From NCBI GenBank assembly GCA_946811185.2, contig OX328113.1:17072521-17136520 (forward strand): 64,000 nucleotides of DNA, given 5' to 3'. Position numbers and translations under genes: made by a program. This document shows positions 22,250 through 33,756 of this stretch, one piece after another (position 1 is the first letter of the stretch; each line of letters begins with the position of its first letter). Below the pieces are notes generated by a model. It worked only from the letters and a program-made list of their open reading frames with translations. It was not told the DNA's origin and ran no database searches. Origin of the DNA: Hippopus hippopus. Its lineage: Eukaryota; Mollusca; Bivalvia; Cardiida; Cardiidae.

Positions 22250-22340
22250 ATCGTCGATATCTCTGTAGATATCGGAATATGCCGAGAGAAGTCGGCCATA
22301 GCGATTATGTATGGAATATTTCTGAAGTAGTTTTCGAAAA
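22250..22340 (-). repeat. Isolated copy of the 39-bp repeat unit
   Basis: On the minus strand it reads ATTCCATACATAATCGCTATGG then GACTTCTCTCGGCATATTCC, one to two units of the array at 36.3-37.3 kb. Confidence 0.6.
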
Positions 22341-23066
22341 CTGACGAATTTTGCCGTTTGATTCTTTGCGAACAGTTTGATTTTATCATTGTGTTTAGCA
22401 GCGTCGAGAAGAAGATGCGAGAACTCGTGGCCATGAATTTATAACTCGTAGCCATGAATTATTTACATGTATCACTTCTTGCATGTAACTTTTCTCGTGG
22501 CAACGAGATGATAAAGTCGTGGTCAAAGAAAATCAAGTCTCTGCTTCAAGTTATCAAGTAGTGGCCGCAAGATTTTTTTTTTTTCCTTCAAATGTCCCAC
22601 TTAAACTGCTGTTCACTATTCGAGGGTACTATTCGAGTGTTCAGTGAATTTTTGTTATTACTTATGTCCCTTTGTTTATTTCGTTGTTCTTTTATATTTT
22701 TATCATTTTCACCTACTTTGAATACATGCGGTTAAATTGTATTTAAGATTTTTATTGTTCATTGTCATTTAACCCCTTTAGCCCCGTTTGTGAATAGAGA
22801 AGCTTTTGCGGACGGGAAAGATCAAGATCAGACAGCACATATTGAGGAATCTGAACTACGGATTATCCGAGGTTTGCCGAATGACATAAATATGTGAGCT
22901 GTCGCATAAATATATACCTCAATTAATGTTGAAAGCTGAGTGACACACCATTTAATCATTCAACAGAGGAAATAGATTGGCCAAAATGGTAACCTAACCA
23001 TCAACCCCTGGGTTTCAAGCCCTATATGTTGGCACACTTTAAACTATCAAATATGAGCTATACTCT

Positions 23067-23285
23067 GAAGAAGGGCTTGATATATCTCCGTGATAAATTA
23101 TACCAAGCAATTCATCACAAAATTATGGATCCAGAAATTCCATTCCATCAAAAGAGCGGCTGAATCCTAAGGTAAACTGCTCCGTGGACATGCAGAAAAT
23201 TGTTTAAAAGGAAAAAGTTTCGCGGATTGCGCAGGCTGACCTATGTCGATACTTTTGCAGATTATTACAAATAGTGAACATGTTT
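23067..23285 (+). mobile_element. Family C MITE with half a hairpin
   Basis: GGGCTTGATATATCTCCGTG start, GGATCCAGAAATTCCATT. The first hairpin arm is missing before CGGATTGCGCAGGCTG. Confidence 0.55.
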
Positions 23286-23492
23286 ATTCTGTGGTCCCAT
23301 TTATGACATTAATGTACACTGTTTGCTACCTTGAATAGATACGCCCATTAGCATTTTTATACCTTAGCAAGTGGATTTAATACAGAAAAGACCTTTCATT
23401 ACACTGACTGGTAATTTAATTGTAGTTTTGTGTGTAGGTGTATCGACGTCACCCTATAACCTATTCCTGTACAGTCTACATGTATTTGAGTC

Positions 23493-23742
23493 ATGCTCTG
23501 GTAAATGGGGGCTTAATGTATCTTCGTGATGCATGATACCAAGCAAGTCATCGCACAATTATGGATCCATAAAAATCCATTTCGTATAACAACAGGCTGA
23601 ATCTGGAGGTACAATGGTCCTTCGACACCAAAATCAAAAAGTTTCGGCTAAGATCAACCTGCGCGGACTGCACAGGCTGACCTGAGTCGATACTTTCTGA
23701 AAATGCATCAAGTTCCTTTTTCACGGAGCATGGCTTATTCAA
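23493..23742 (+). mobile_element. Family C MITE (near full length)
   Basis: GTCATGCTCTGGTAAATGGG start, hairpin CCTGCGCGGACTGCACAGG, TTTCACGGAGCATGGC end. The terminal inverted repeat is about 13 bp. Confidence 0.7.
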
Positions 23743-24211
23743 AGATGAACTAGTTTTTGTAGTAACAGCTCGTTTTCAGAATTTTTGATAACTTAGTTTT
23801 ACTCTTTTGCATTGAATGCAATACTAAAATGTATGAACAAAACAGCTTAAAACGGTGGGAGGACTGAAGGCTATTCCGAGTAAAGGGTTTACCTGTTTAT
23901 GAAAACAATTCTCTTGCAAGAGCAGTAACTGTGGTCTTCTATTGTTTGAACGGCAAAAACTTCAACTTTTGAGGCCTTTATCTTCTTTTTATTTGGGTTT
24001 TATTTTAATAATTCAATATCGGAGACATGTACGCACATGTTTACACTTTGTTTTCTTTTCCACGCCCAACCATCGATGTTTTCCTGAAACCCAGTCAAAC
24101 TTCATGTGGTATGGAATTCAACAATAAAGTTTTCCATCGACGAGTAGGATCACCATCTAATCTAAAGAAAAAAATAACATCTAACTGAAAACGATCTCTT
24201 TTTAACTGTTT

Positions 24212-24345
24212 GCAAAGCAATGAGGAAAAAGAGGCAACTGCTGACGTGGTTCGTTTTCATTATTTCTCTTCATATCTACCCACAAAAGAGCTTCAATATC
24301 CGTTTTCGAGTACTTCTTACGGCGTCTATCTTCTTTGTAAAATCT
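24212..24345 (+). repeat. Dispersed repeat, copy 1 of a pair
   Basis: GAGGAAAAAGAGGCAACT, then TTTCTCTTCATAT, AAAAGAGCTT and TACTTCTTACGGCGTCTATC. A diverged copy is at 40327-40448. Confidence 0.5.
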
Positions 24346-24439
24346 TCCTTGTTATTTATTCAGTTGTTTCGATTGTTTATTTGTTTGCCTGCCCTGTGTC
24401 TATTTCAACGTGTTTTGATGTGTCTAAATATAAATGAGT

Positions 24440-24920
24440 CATGCTCTGACAAAATGAGGCTTAATGCATCTTGTTACGGGAGATCGCTCCTTCCTTACTG
24501 CATAGCTTCTTCCCGTATAAAATCAATACCTAACAACTGCGTTAGGGAGAATTCTCTTTATCTCAGTGGTTAAGGTGTTGGTCTTTTCACCCTCAATAAA
24601 CGAGGATCTTTTCCGCACGGGTTCGAATCCCGCCAGGTGCATTTCAGCTATGCATTTGTTGCGAACTTTTATGTTCGTAAGAATCTCCGTGATGCATACT
24701 AACAAAGCAAATCATTACCTGATTATGGACCTATAAAATCCAGTTTGTCAAACAACCGCCTGAATCATGAAATAGAATGGTCCTTTGACATGCAGAAAAT
24801 TTGACCAAAATCAAAAAGTTTTGGCCCAGGTCAGCCTGCGCGGACTGCGCAGGCTGACCTGGGTCGATACTTTTTGCAGATGCATTAAGCCCCCTTTTCA
24901 CAGAGCATGGCTCAAACAGA
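24440..24920 (+). mobile_element. Family C MITE split by the tRNA-related element
   Basis: Left piece 24437-24471 (TCATGCTCTGACAAAATG) and right piece 24683-24911 (ATCTCCGTGATGCATACT ... AGAGCATGGCTCA). Removing the insert and one ATCT restores the family consensus. Confidence 0.7.
24472..24682 (+). mobile_element. tRNA-related short element (copy 1), inserted in a family C MITE
   Basis: A 211-bp unit starting TGTTACGGGAGATCGCTCC and ending ATGTTCGTAAGA. It carries A-box-like TATCTCAGTGGT and B box GGGTTCGAATCCCGCC. It splits a family C copy and is flanked by ATCT on both sides (24468-24471, 24683-24686). It could be a SINE or a solo LTR of a TRIM. Confidence 0.7.
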
Positions 24921-25879
24921 GAAAATATAATCACTTTTTGAACTTCGGAATTTTATGCACGGTTAAACTCTTTCTCACGATAAACCATCCGTCATATTAA
25001 ATTGCCTGAATCAAATTGGTTACAGCTTTACCAAACGACAAAATTACGACTCAACCAAGGCATGTGCAGACGACAATTCAACATTTTATTCATGTTATAG
25101 GCCTCTGGCCCAAAATTCATCAATATACAAATATACTATATATAGGTCTCTTGACCCTTTACAGACAATTCTGGACTTAAACCAACCTTGGTAATAGCCT
25201 TTTCTAGACATATGTGTTAAAAGAAGAAAACCTAATAATCAGTATTTTCCTCCTTTTATCACAAAGTGTCTACCTTTAATAGAACAACTACCATTACTGA
25301 AACCCTGTAAAACTAAATGCCTCTATCTATTTTCTAAATGGAAAAGTATGAAACATTATCATGAGGTATATCAGAAATCAGTGGTGCTATTACTCTAATA
25401 CAAATTGTACATAGAATACATGTAGCTCAAATGTTGATTTCCGTCTGTGATAGAGTAGAAAACATTGTGGGTTTTCTTCTCTCCATCAATGTTTTCAAGG
25501 AGCTTCTTTTTTCAGGGTTATTAAAACTTGGGATTGTGTAGAAAAGGCTTTTGTTGTCGGCAAAGTAAATGTGGCCCAAATGATGACTTTTGTCTTTGAA
25601 AGAACAGAAAACACTTAGTTAAAAGGAGAAAATACTGGCTACCAAAAATTCGTAAAAGTCTCAGGTTTGAAGATAATTCCAGAAATTTCGTCGTCTTGGA
25701 TACATACAGTAAAGATACATTTAAACGCGTTTTCAGCCAGTTTTTAACCCATTTCATCTCTAGTTTATCAAACTTTGATTATTCTTGTATCTTCATATCA
25801 ATGTTGCCCCTGACGGTTGCAAGTTTTCATAGATTACGAGCGATAAAAATGCATTTCATTTTCTGGAGGCCATCAAAAA

Positions 25880-26105
25880 AATCACTGTTGTGATGTTTCC
25901 GGTTTTAAATCGAAGATTTCCGATAAATGTACTCATCTTTTACATCATATGTATCGGTAATTTATCGATGTTTACACAGCTGGCTAAATTGTATATTATT
26001 CTACATTCTATCAAATTCCAACAGCGTTTTCTGTCTCTCTGTTTCTGTCTCTGTCTCTCTCTCCCCCTCTCTCTCTGGCTGCAGGAATATATCTTTAACA
26101 GTTGA
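25880..26105 (+). repeat. Dispersed repeat with internal CT tract, copy 1
   Basis: TTTCCGGTTTTAAAT start, a TTTATCGAT block, CAGCGTTTTCTGTCTCTC and a TCTGGCTGCAGGAATATATC end. The same order occurs at 48651-48836. Confidence 0.55.
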
Positions 26106-26302
26106 AAAAGGTCTTCCTGTAATCCATTTTGTTTTCTCGATCCCCTGGCCCACCACTTTCCTTCATTTTCCCGAAAAACAAACTGACAATAAAGTATAAT
26201 ATAGCTTTCTATTTTAAAACTTGCGAATTCTGAAATATTTATACTTGAAAGAATTCCATTTATAGTTGGAATATCATTGTCTTATTGTTTGTAGAGAACA
26301 CC

Positions 26303-26522
26303 TTAAACTCTTTACCGAATGACAAAATTTAGACTTATCTATACTGAACGGTTTTGGATACGACAAATAGAGGGGGCTCAAATGATAGAATTTGTCTTTG
26401 ATAAAAATGAAAACATTGTGGGAAAAGGTGAAAATGCTGGTTACCAGCATTTTCTCCTTTTCCCACAATGTTTTCACATGCTTTCTAACTCAGGGTCGTT
26501 TGAACTCGGGCCTGTGTATTTA
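26303..26522 (+). mobile_element. Family D MITE (near full length)
   Basis: TTAAACTCTTTACCGAATG start. Long near-perfect hairpin at 26407-26475 around GAAAATGCTGGTTACCAGC. Confidence 0.75.
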
Positions 26523-26721
26523 AAGATAAACTTTCATCTGTAAGAAAGAAGAACAATGCAAAGATGTTTTATCATTAGTAAATGCTATGTTCTGTAGAAT
26601 CCTGAAAGTCTGTGACAATCGTCTGGTGGACTTGCAGTTGATTTCTAACGTTAGTAACATGGACTGTGGCTAAACTATACGGTAAAGCCGATAGAAATGT
26701 GCATTATTTTGAAATTTAAGG

Positions 26722-26845
26722 AAAACAAACAAACAAACAAAATAGATAAATAAATAAATAAGTAAATAAATAAAGAGAGAAATCAAAATTAAGGAAAACA
26801 AAAAAAAAAAAAAAAAAAAAAAATTAAAAGAAAAAGAAAATTAGG
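26722..26845. repeat. A-rich simple repeat
   Basis: (CAAA)n, then (TAAA)n and a 23-base A run. Confidence 0.85.
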
Positions 26846-26849
26846 CTAA

Positions 26850-27990
26850 TGATCTTATCAAGAATGGTTGGTGAGTATCAGGCTGAACTTCGTAGATCTA
26901 GCAAAATCCAGTTGAATAGGAAAAGAACAGTATTAAATGTAATTTCTCATGAAAAGCAAATTGCCCGTTCTGATTTGTTTCAAAACATGTTACCAGTTAT
27001 TTAAAAAAAGGAGGCTCTGATGCAGTGTTTACTCTGTAATAAGCCGACTTTTATCTTTGAATATTCATGAGATGTTATCCACTTGCGAATGATATCAAGA
27101 ATTACATGTATTATATCCAATCATTTTTAAACCATTACTAAAAGAAATAAAAAGGCAAAAATAAGAATTAGACATAACCATATTGAAAGCATCACAAAAC
27201 TACAAATTATTATTATATATATTTTTTTCTCTCTCAAATGAGGGAGTTTCTCTTTGTAATGATAGAAAAACAATGTGAGAAAAAGAGAAAATGTTGGTTT
27301 CCGTATTTTCTCCTTTTCCTTTTTTACTAAGAAATAAGGCGACTTTTATCACTGAATATTCATGAGATGTTATCCACTTGCAAATGATATTAAGAGTTAT
27401 CCAGTCAACTTTAAACCTTTACCAAACGAAATAAAAAGACACAAAATAAACAAGAGATATCTTTAAAAAAGAGAGACGGCGTAAATTTGTCAGCAAATAG
27501 CCACGGGCCCCGTAGAATAAACATGTATACAATTTTTACCACAGGGACCCTTAGAATAAACATATCTACATTTTTTACCAATCACAAACTTCTATTTATT
27601 CATTTGTTATCAGTACCAAAAAGTAGGTCAAAAATCAGCACATTCAGCCACGCCGAAAAATGGACTTATCGATGTTGAAAGCGTTTGAAGATGACAAATC
27701 AATTTTTTCTCAGAGATGGAGTTTCGCTTCGTAATGATAAAAAACGTTGTGATATAACGAGAAAATGATAAGTTAAGCATATTATCCTTTTTCCAAAACT
27801 TTTTCAAAAACCGTTCTTCCGCAGGGTTGTAAAACATGGGGTTGTTAAATAAAGAATAAATCACTCCCTACGTAAACGTATGTAGATATTGGTATAATTT
27901 TAACGTGAATCGGTTTGGAGGCAATATATACACACTTCAATGAGTTGAAATCAAATCTACTTAGTGTATGCATATCAAAATTACAAATAT
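26850..27990. other. No gene seen; family D fragments
   Basis: AT-rich. CTTTTATC..TGAATATTCATGAGATGTTATCC occurs twice (about 27050 and 27340), and worn D-type hairpins lie near 27300 and 27760. Confidence 0.45.
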
Positions 27991-27991
27991 T

Positions 27992-28202
27992 TTAACCCTT
28001 ATGCTGCTTAGCGCGACTCTAGGACCTTCTGCGGACAGTGTAGATCAAGATCAGACTGCAAGAACGTGTAGTCTGATCTTGGATCTACACTGTCCCATAA
28101 AGAGATATCTTTTCCCCATAAAATACATTTGAAATAGCATAACTTGGTTTTTACCATCGGCTTGAAAGTTTCATTTCCCTTATTAAGCAGGATAAGAGTT
28201 AA
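27992..28202 (+). mobile_element. Family A MITE (full length)
   Basis: TTAACCCTTATGCTGCTTAG start, TTATTAAGCAGGATAAGAG then TTAA. Hairpin with one arm slightly shortened. Confidence 0.8.
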
Positions 28203-29087
28203 GTTTAACGCCGATTTTATGTAACTTGTAAGTTACATGCACAAAAAAGGCAACACAGAACGACTATAGTGTAACGGTGACAGTCTGTCACACGATTAGG
28301 GTTTATTAGAATGGTCTTTCGGTAGAAACATGTGAGAAAAAACTTAAAAGAATCTTATAAATTAAGAACTGCATTCCTAAATACATATAGAATTTTATGT
28401 TGTAGTAACTTTCCTGGTGCTTGTACTTGACATCCTCGGAACCCAGCATTACGTTACTCTCCATGCATCACCCCTGGGAAAATTGATTACCAAATCGTCG
28501 TTTTTTATGAATATTTATATGGTTGGGAAGTACCCTAATAGCCAGTCGAAAGATCGATAACATAATGATACTCTCTTGAGAGGATAATTTAATTTCTTCC
28601 GTTACTAAAAATAACCCTGGAAAAAAACCGAGGTTGTCAACAAATATGGCGACCGTCGGCGTGCTTGTCTCCTGTGAGATATGCCATTCTGCAATACAGG
28701 GACGACACTGTCGATTTTTGTGTACGGTTTTAACCGACAATCTTTCGGTGTTACGCCGAAAGTCTCTTTTAAAGGCTTCTCGATTGTGGTGTTGATGGGC
28801 ACTGCCACATTTAAAGTATCGCTAAGCTTGATTTGCAACGAATGATGTGATTGGATATCGTCAAGTAAAAAATAGAAATGACGGCGTATTTGTGATTAAA
28901 AAATAGTTTAAATTTTCTCAATGAAAAACTGAGATCACCAATCAAAATGCTTCATGAATAACTCATGAGAACGAGGAAACGCCACCGAAATAACCCAGGG
29001 GCGATTACAGAATGAATCGAAACTGGGTCACCGAGGATGGTACTTGATTGATGCAGCTTGAGAAAATTTGGTAACTCGCAAGACCGA
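28203..29087. other. Unique, CpG-bearing stretch; possible promoter
   Basis: No MITE is seen here, unusual for this window. A YY1-like AAATATGGCGACCGTCGG lies at about 28641 and frames are open on both strands around it. It may serve a gene to either side; no gene product is recognised. Confidence 0.25.
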
Positions 29088-29127
29088 ATGTCGAGCGAGA
29101 TGTCAAAACTTCCTTACGCAGCAAGAA
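29088..29127 (+). CDS. Possible first coding exon of an unidentified gene
   Basis: ATG TCG AGC GAG ATG TCA ... is followed after 13 codons plus one base by a strong donor, AGAA|GTAAGTAC. The sequence before it (28600-29087) is non-repetitive, CpG-bearing and contains a YY1-like ATGGCGAC at 28647. No downstream partner exon was found, so this is only a candidate. Confidence 0.2.
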
Positions 29128-29129
29128 GT

Positions 29130-30300
29130 AAGTACAAGCACAAGGAAAGTTACAACAACATAATATTCCTTTTAATTTATACCTACAACTTTCAACGACA
29201 GCATTTTGCATTTATTGACATGTTATTACAAAATGGTATACAAAATGAGACAATTAATGGTGTGGAAGGTAGTAACTCTGTTTTCACGAATAGCGCATGA
29301 ATGTTTTAGCGTAATATTTCGACTAATTAATTCACAAATCAATGCATGCTTAGACTGTGCGATAGTTACGTTATCATACCTTATTTGGAATCGTATTTGA
29401 CATTGTATAGACACTGACTTTTTTCTGCCATGTGTGTTATTTTATCCGCTTGCGGCGCATGCATGTCAACCGGAAAATTTACACGTATATAATAAAAATA
29501 TAAATATACAATATTTCTATTATTCGTCATGGCCGTTCTACACTGTTTTGGAATCTTTTGTGTTTGCACAATTGACCATGTATCGAAGGTTGAGTATATA
29601 ATTAATTTCGGGATTATTGTATCTAAATATTTAGAAAAAGTTTTTTTTATCGTTGAAAGCTTTATATAAGTTTTATCTAATATAATTCCACCGAAAGAGC
29701 ACTTGGTTTCGAGGCCCGATAGAGGGGGAATGTAAACATTTCTGTGTATGAAATAGATGTAAATTTCAATCATACCACTTAAAAAGTAGGGCAATTTTTC
29801 TAACTCTGACGATCTGTCAAAGAGTGGTTGGTCATTAGGATATTTGGGTCTAATCAATACTAGTCTTTGAGTTAGGCCATAACAAATTAACATGGATTGA
29901 TTAGACTGAAGTATCCCGATGATTTAAAACGACAGTAAAATATTGACGACGACATTATCTCCCTGTCCAGGGCCCAAGCTAGGACAGTACGATCTCTCTG
30001 CTGGTAGGTTTTTGTGTATTTATCTTTTTTCATGTTTAATTTTATCAAGGATGGTGTTTCAGGGAGTCTGAAGACTATAAATTTGAAGGAAAATGAAAAA
30101 ATCATGGCCCCAAATCTCCGTGTTAGCACAAATTGGCGTCCGCAAAAAGTCTAGCTTTTTTTTTTCCTTTGGTACAGAAAGAGTTAAAGAAAACCATTAA
30201 AATTTACTGAAAGACCAAATATTTACAGAAGAGAACAGTTTCTCAATTGTATATAAAACTTTATAGATTTATATTAGGATTTAAAATATAAATCTTGACC
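29130..30300. other. No gene recognised
   Basis: AT-rich. A 170-codon frame on - (29381-29893) has no recognisable domain. Confidence 0.4.
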
Positions 30301-30304
30301 TAAG

Positions 30305-30545
30305 GCTAATAATCAAGTGGCTCAGTGGTAAAAAGAAGGACTCACAACCTGGAGGCCCGGATTGTAGGCTTACTGAAAGCACTGGGTATTTCGCAGGTGT
30401 GTCCTTTGGCAAGACAGGTCAGAGCAGGAGCCTAGTACTGATGAAAACCCAGGATTAAACATTAATATGTAAGCTGTGGTCGTGATATGACAGATATGAT
30501 GTTGAAAGCGGCGTAAAACGGCATTAAATCGAATAAATCTTCACT
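30305..30545 (+). mobile_element. tRNA-derived SINE
   Basis: A tRNA-like head (AGTGGCTCAGTGGTAAAAAG) is followed by a body with CTTTGGCAAGACAGG and a tail with GGCGTAAAACGGCATTAAAT, ending in AATAAATC. Head, core and tail resemble molluscan tRNA-SINEs as I remember them. Confidence 0.5.
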
Positions 30546-30865
30546 TTACCTTTTACCACACAATCCCGAGTTTTAATGACCCTGAGTGGACAGCATTTTC
30601 TCCTTTTCCCACGATGTTTTCTACCCATCCGAAAACAATTTTCATTTTTGTTTCACAATTTGCAAATCTTCGTCTGCAAATGCTTTCAATTTGGATGGGT
30701 CAAAATTTCGTCGCGTGAGAAAAATTGACCTCTCAAACGCCCAATAATACTTTTAAGCGCTACAATTTCTAATGATATAAAGCTGGAACAGACAACAAGT
30801 ATTTTCTCCTTTTCTCACAACGTTTTAAAGCGCCTTTTTCTGCTCAGGGTCGTTAAACACCTAGA

Positions 30866-31035
30866 TTGATTGATTGATTGGAATTTAACGCCGTTTTGAC
30901 AGCTAAGGTCATATCACTTACGCATGCGTTTCCTAGCTGTCTCACACCAGTATACTGACACAACTTTCTTTCCAAGTCAATGACTACTTTTCTCACATGC
31001 ATCAGAGGTGAGAGGCGAAAAATCGCCGGAAAGAA
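30866..31035 (-). mobile_element. SINE-like 3' part, reverse strand
   Basis: Read on the minus strand it ends AACGGCGTTAAATTCCAATC followed by an (AATC)n tail, similar to the tail of the SINE at 30.3 kb. The 5' head is not evident. Confidence 0.35.
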
Positions 31036-31296
31036 AGCTTAAACATCTAAACTCATCGGTAAAGGTGCAAATATAATTTTACTATACTTTCGTCGGTTTA
31101 ACTCATAATTATCTATCAGTTAACCTGAATAAAAATTAATATCAATAAATCGATTCATATACGAGCGTACCTGCATACGTCACGCTGATACACGAAATAA
31201 AAAGAGAATCGTGAGGATCTGAAGAACGTCACAAGTATGTAGGCAAATATTACATCTTCTCCCAAATCTATTCCGCCCCCGCCCCTGTTTTTAATT

Positions 31297-31770
31297 GAGC
31301 CATGCTCTGTTAAAAGGGGGTTTAATGCATCTGCAAAAACTATCGATTCAGGTCAGCTTGCGCAATTCGCGAAGGCTGACCTGGCCGATAATCTTTTGCT
31401 ATTGGTCAACTTTTTGCATGTAAAAGGACCAGTGCACCTGATCATTTGGTTGTTGTAAGACGAAATGGATTTTATAGATTCATAGTTTTATGTCATGACT
31501 TACTTGGTATAAAGCATCACGAAGATGCGTTAACCCTTAAGCTGCTAAGAGCGACCTTTTGCGGACAGTGTAGGTCAAGATCAGACTGCACAGAACGTGC
31601 AGTCTGATCTTGGATCTACACTGTCCGAGAAGTAGATATTTTTCCCAAAACATTTTTTTTTTTTTTGAAAGAGCAATATAAGGGTTTTTACTTCCGAACT
31701 GAAAACTTCATCTTAGTTATTTAGCGGGATAAGGGTTAAACCCCACCCCCTTTTCGCTAGAACATGGCTA
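31297..31770 (-). mobile_element. Family C MITE split by a family A MITE
   Basis: Left piece 31297-31533 (GAGCCATGCTCTGTTAAAAG start) and right piece 31736-31770 (ACCCCCTTTTCGCTAGAACA). The break is at GATGCGTTAA, where other family C copies read GATGCATTAAGCCCC. Confidence 0.75.
31530..31739 (+). mobile_element. Family A MITE nested in family C, with TTAA on both sides
   Basis: TTAACCCTTAAGCTGCTAAG start, AGCGGGATAAGGGTTAA end, perfect-looking hairpin. Gives direct evidence that family A duplicates TTAA on insertion. Confidence 0.85.
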
Positions 31771-31784
31771 AATTACAAAGCTAA

Positions 31785-32090
31785 CTGCCGAGCCCGGTTC
31801 TTCGGTTGATAACATATATAGGCCTTGAAACCCTGGGATCTCTGGTTCGATTCTTCAGCTAGGCCAACTTCTCTCCGGTAGCACAGTCGGTAGCGTACAG
31901 GACTTGAGAACAGGGAGTCGATGGTTCGAACCTCCGGCTCGGACAATTTCTTTTAGATGACTTATGATAGGCATTGCGACAGGATACCTTCCTCTCTCAC
32001 AGCTGATTATTGTTTAGACGATGATTATGTGGGAAAGTAGCCAGTGCTTTTGTGAGAATATTTTGCGAAGTACTGATAACAGAAACTATA
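31785..32090 (+). mobile_element. Two tRNA-like heads and a shared SINE-like body
   Basis: TGGTTCGATTC and ATGGTTCGAACCTCC B-box-like motifs lie about 75 bp apart, then a body with AATTTCTTTTAGATGA and TACTGATAACAGAAAC also seen near 5.1 kb. Confidence 0.4.
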
Positions 32091-32267
32091 GGAAAACATT
32101 GTTAGATGAACTGGCCGCCACAATAATATGGTCCTTAAGTCACGCTTAGCAGCCTGAGGGTTAAGTTAGACTGAATTTCGAATAAAACGATAAAACGAAT
32201 CATCGCTTATTCGAAATAACGAGAGTTGACTCGTGTATTATTGGCCCTCGGAATGAAAATAAAAATG

Positions 32268-32892
32268 GACAATGATGCGGCAAAAGGGGATATATTATAT
32301 TTCATGTGTCTATTTTTAGAAATGTTATGGGTAAAGAAATGTAATTTAAGCTGGGGGGAATTATTTCCCCGTCACAGTGAATATTTTCCTCCTGCCGAAA
32401 ATCTGGAACTACTTTTTTAAGTTTTTTAAGTTTTTAAGTTTTAAAAGTGGCATTCGTTGACAAAATAATCAGAGGAAATATAATATATAATTTATTTCAT
32501 CAGCTTGTGGTTAATATGGGGAAATATTTGCCTCAAAAGGGAAAGATCCGCGAAAACAACTCGTGCCTTACGGCACTCGTTATTTTCGCATACCTTTCCC
32601 TTTTTCGGCAAATATTTCCCCATATTAACCACATGCTGATGAAATAAACTCTATTTAATGTATCTCCGTAATGCATTGTACCAAGCAAGACATCACATAA
32701 TGATGGATACATAAAATCCATTTTGTCTAACAACCGACTCAATCATGTAGAAAAATGGTCCTTGGACACGCAGACAATTTACTAATAGCAAAAAGTATGG
32801 ACCCATGTCAGCCTGCGCGGACTGCGCAGGCTGACATGGGTCGATACTTTTTGCAGATGCATTAAAACCAACTTTTCACAGAGTATGGCTCA
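32268..32892 (+). mobile_element. Family C MITE split by the 357-bp hairpin element
   Basis: Left remnant GATGCGGCAAAAGGGG at 32275-32290. Right part 32651-32892 from AATGTATCTCCGTAATGC to ACAGAGTATGGCTCA, with a long hairpin on GCCTGCGCGGACTGCGCAGG. Confidence 0.65.
32294..32650 (+). mobile_element. 357-bp hairpin element, copy 1
   Basis: A unique left half (TAGAAATGTTATGGGTAAAG ...) and a right-hand 158-bp hairpin (32491-32648) bounded by TTTATTTCATCAG and its inverse. Copy 2 at 58049-58407 is nearly identical, except that the hairpin is inverted. Confidence 0.7.
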
Positions 32893-33756
32893 AATTTGAA
32901 CGACTCGCCAAGATTCTTATGAATTCGTTGTAAATAAGGAAACATATTAAATCTATGAACTGTCCCCTACGAAATAAATGCAGTAGAATAAATACAAAAG
33001 AAAATTGCTGACAAACCGCGCCCTGTATCTTCTCTCCGATCACGAAATTCGATCGTGATTTGATAAATACAATCTCTAGAGTGCTAATAAGTGAAATGAC
33101 CTTTATCTAATAAAACAAAAGTCATCAGGCACAAACTGTGTAACTTTTAAGGGCGTGGGGTGTGGGCTCTGGGAAAGCAATGGTATCCAAGTATATTATG
33201 TACAGTTAAAGTCTTACAATGTATCTGACTGCAGGTTCTATTCCATAAAGTCTGCTTGTAATCTTAATTTACTCTGATGATATCAGCTCTTTATATTGCC
33301 TGTACGATGTTAAAGGTTATACTAAAGAGAGAGGCTACAAGCCAAAAGTAGACGTCCTATAGACTTTAAACTGACAAAAATACTCGATTTCAATCAATTA
33401 TTCTCCAATTTACAGAAATTGAATATTTGCGTTTAACTATGGCTCCCAAAGAATGAAAAGAAGTTTCAGATTTGTTTTTTGGAAAAGAATCTCGGTTAGG
33501 AGAAAATTATGTCAGGTCAAAATTATAAACAATGGGGGAATCGTGATAGTTTATCGCTCCAATCATTTGCATACTCAAACGGTGGGATATCAATTTTTTG
33601 GTAATATTTGCCTCATAGTATTTACTAATCAGTGTGGAGATACAGAGTGCCAGTTAAGATTTCCAGAAAACAGTCATCGAAAGTGTTAGTACAAGTAATG
33701 ATAACTTGTTTCACAACTGACGTAGATTAAACTAGTAAATAAGTAAGTTATTCCTT
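32893..33756. other. No gene seen
   Basis: Low-repeat, AT-rich sequence without domain-bearing frames. Confidence 0.45.

Noticed and set aside
28647..28802. 51-codon frame starting ATGGCGACC
   Set aside because: Could be a real first exon or a YY1-type promoter motif. No protein similarity and frames on the other strand are equally open.
29381..29893. 170-codon frame on the minus strand
   Set aside because: Long but in AT-rich DNA. No signal peptide, domain, repeat or splice partner recognised.
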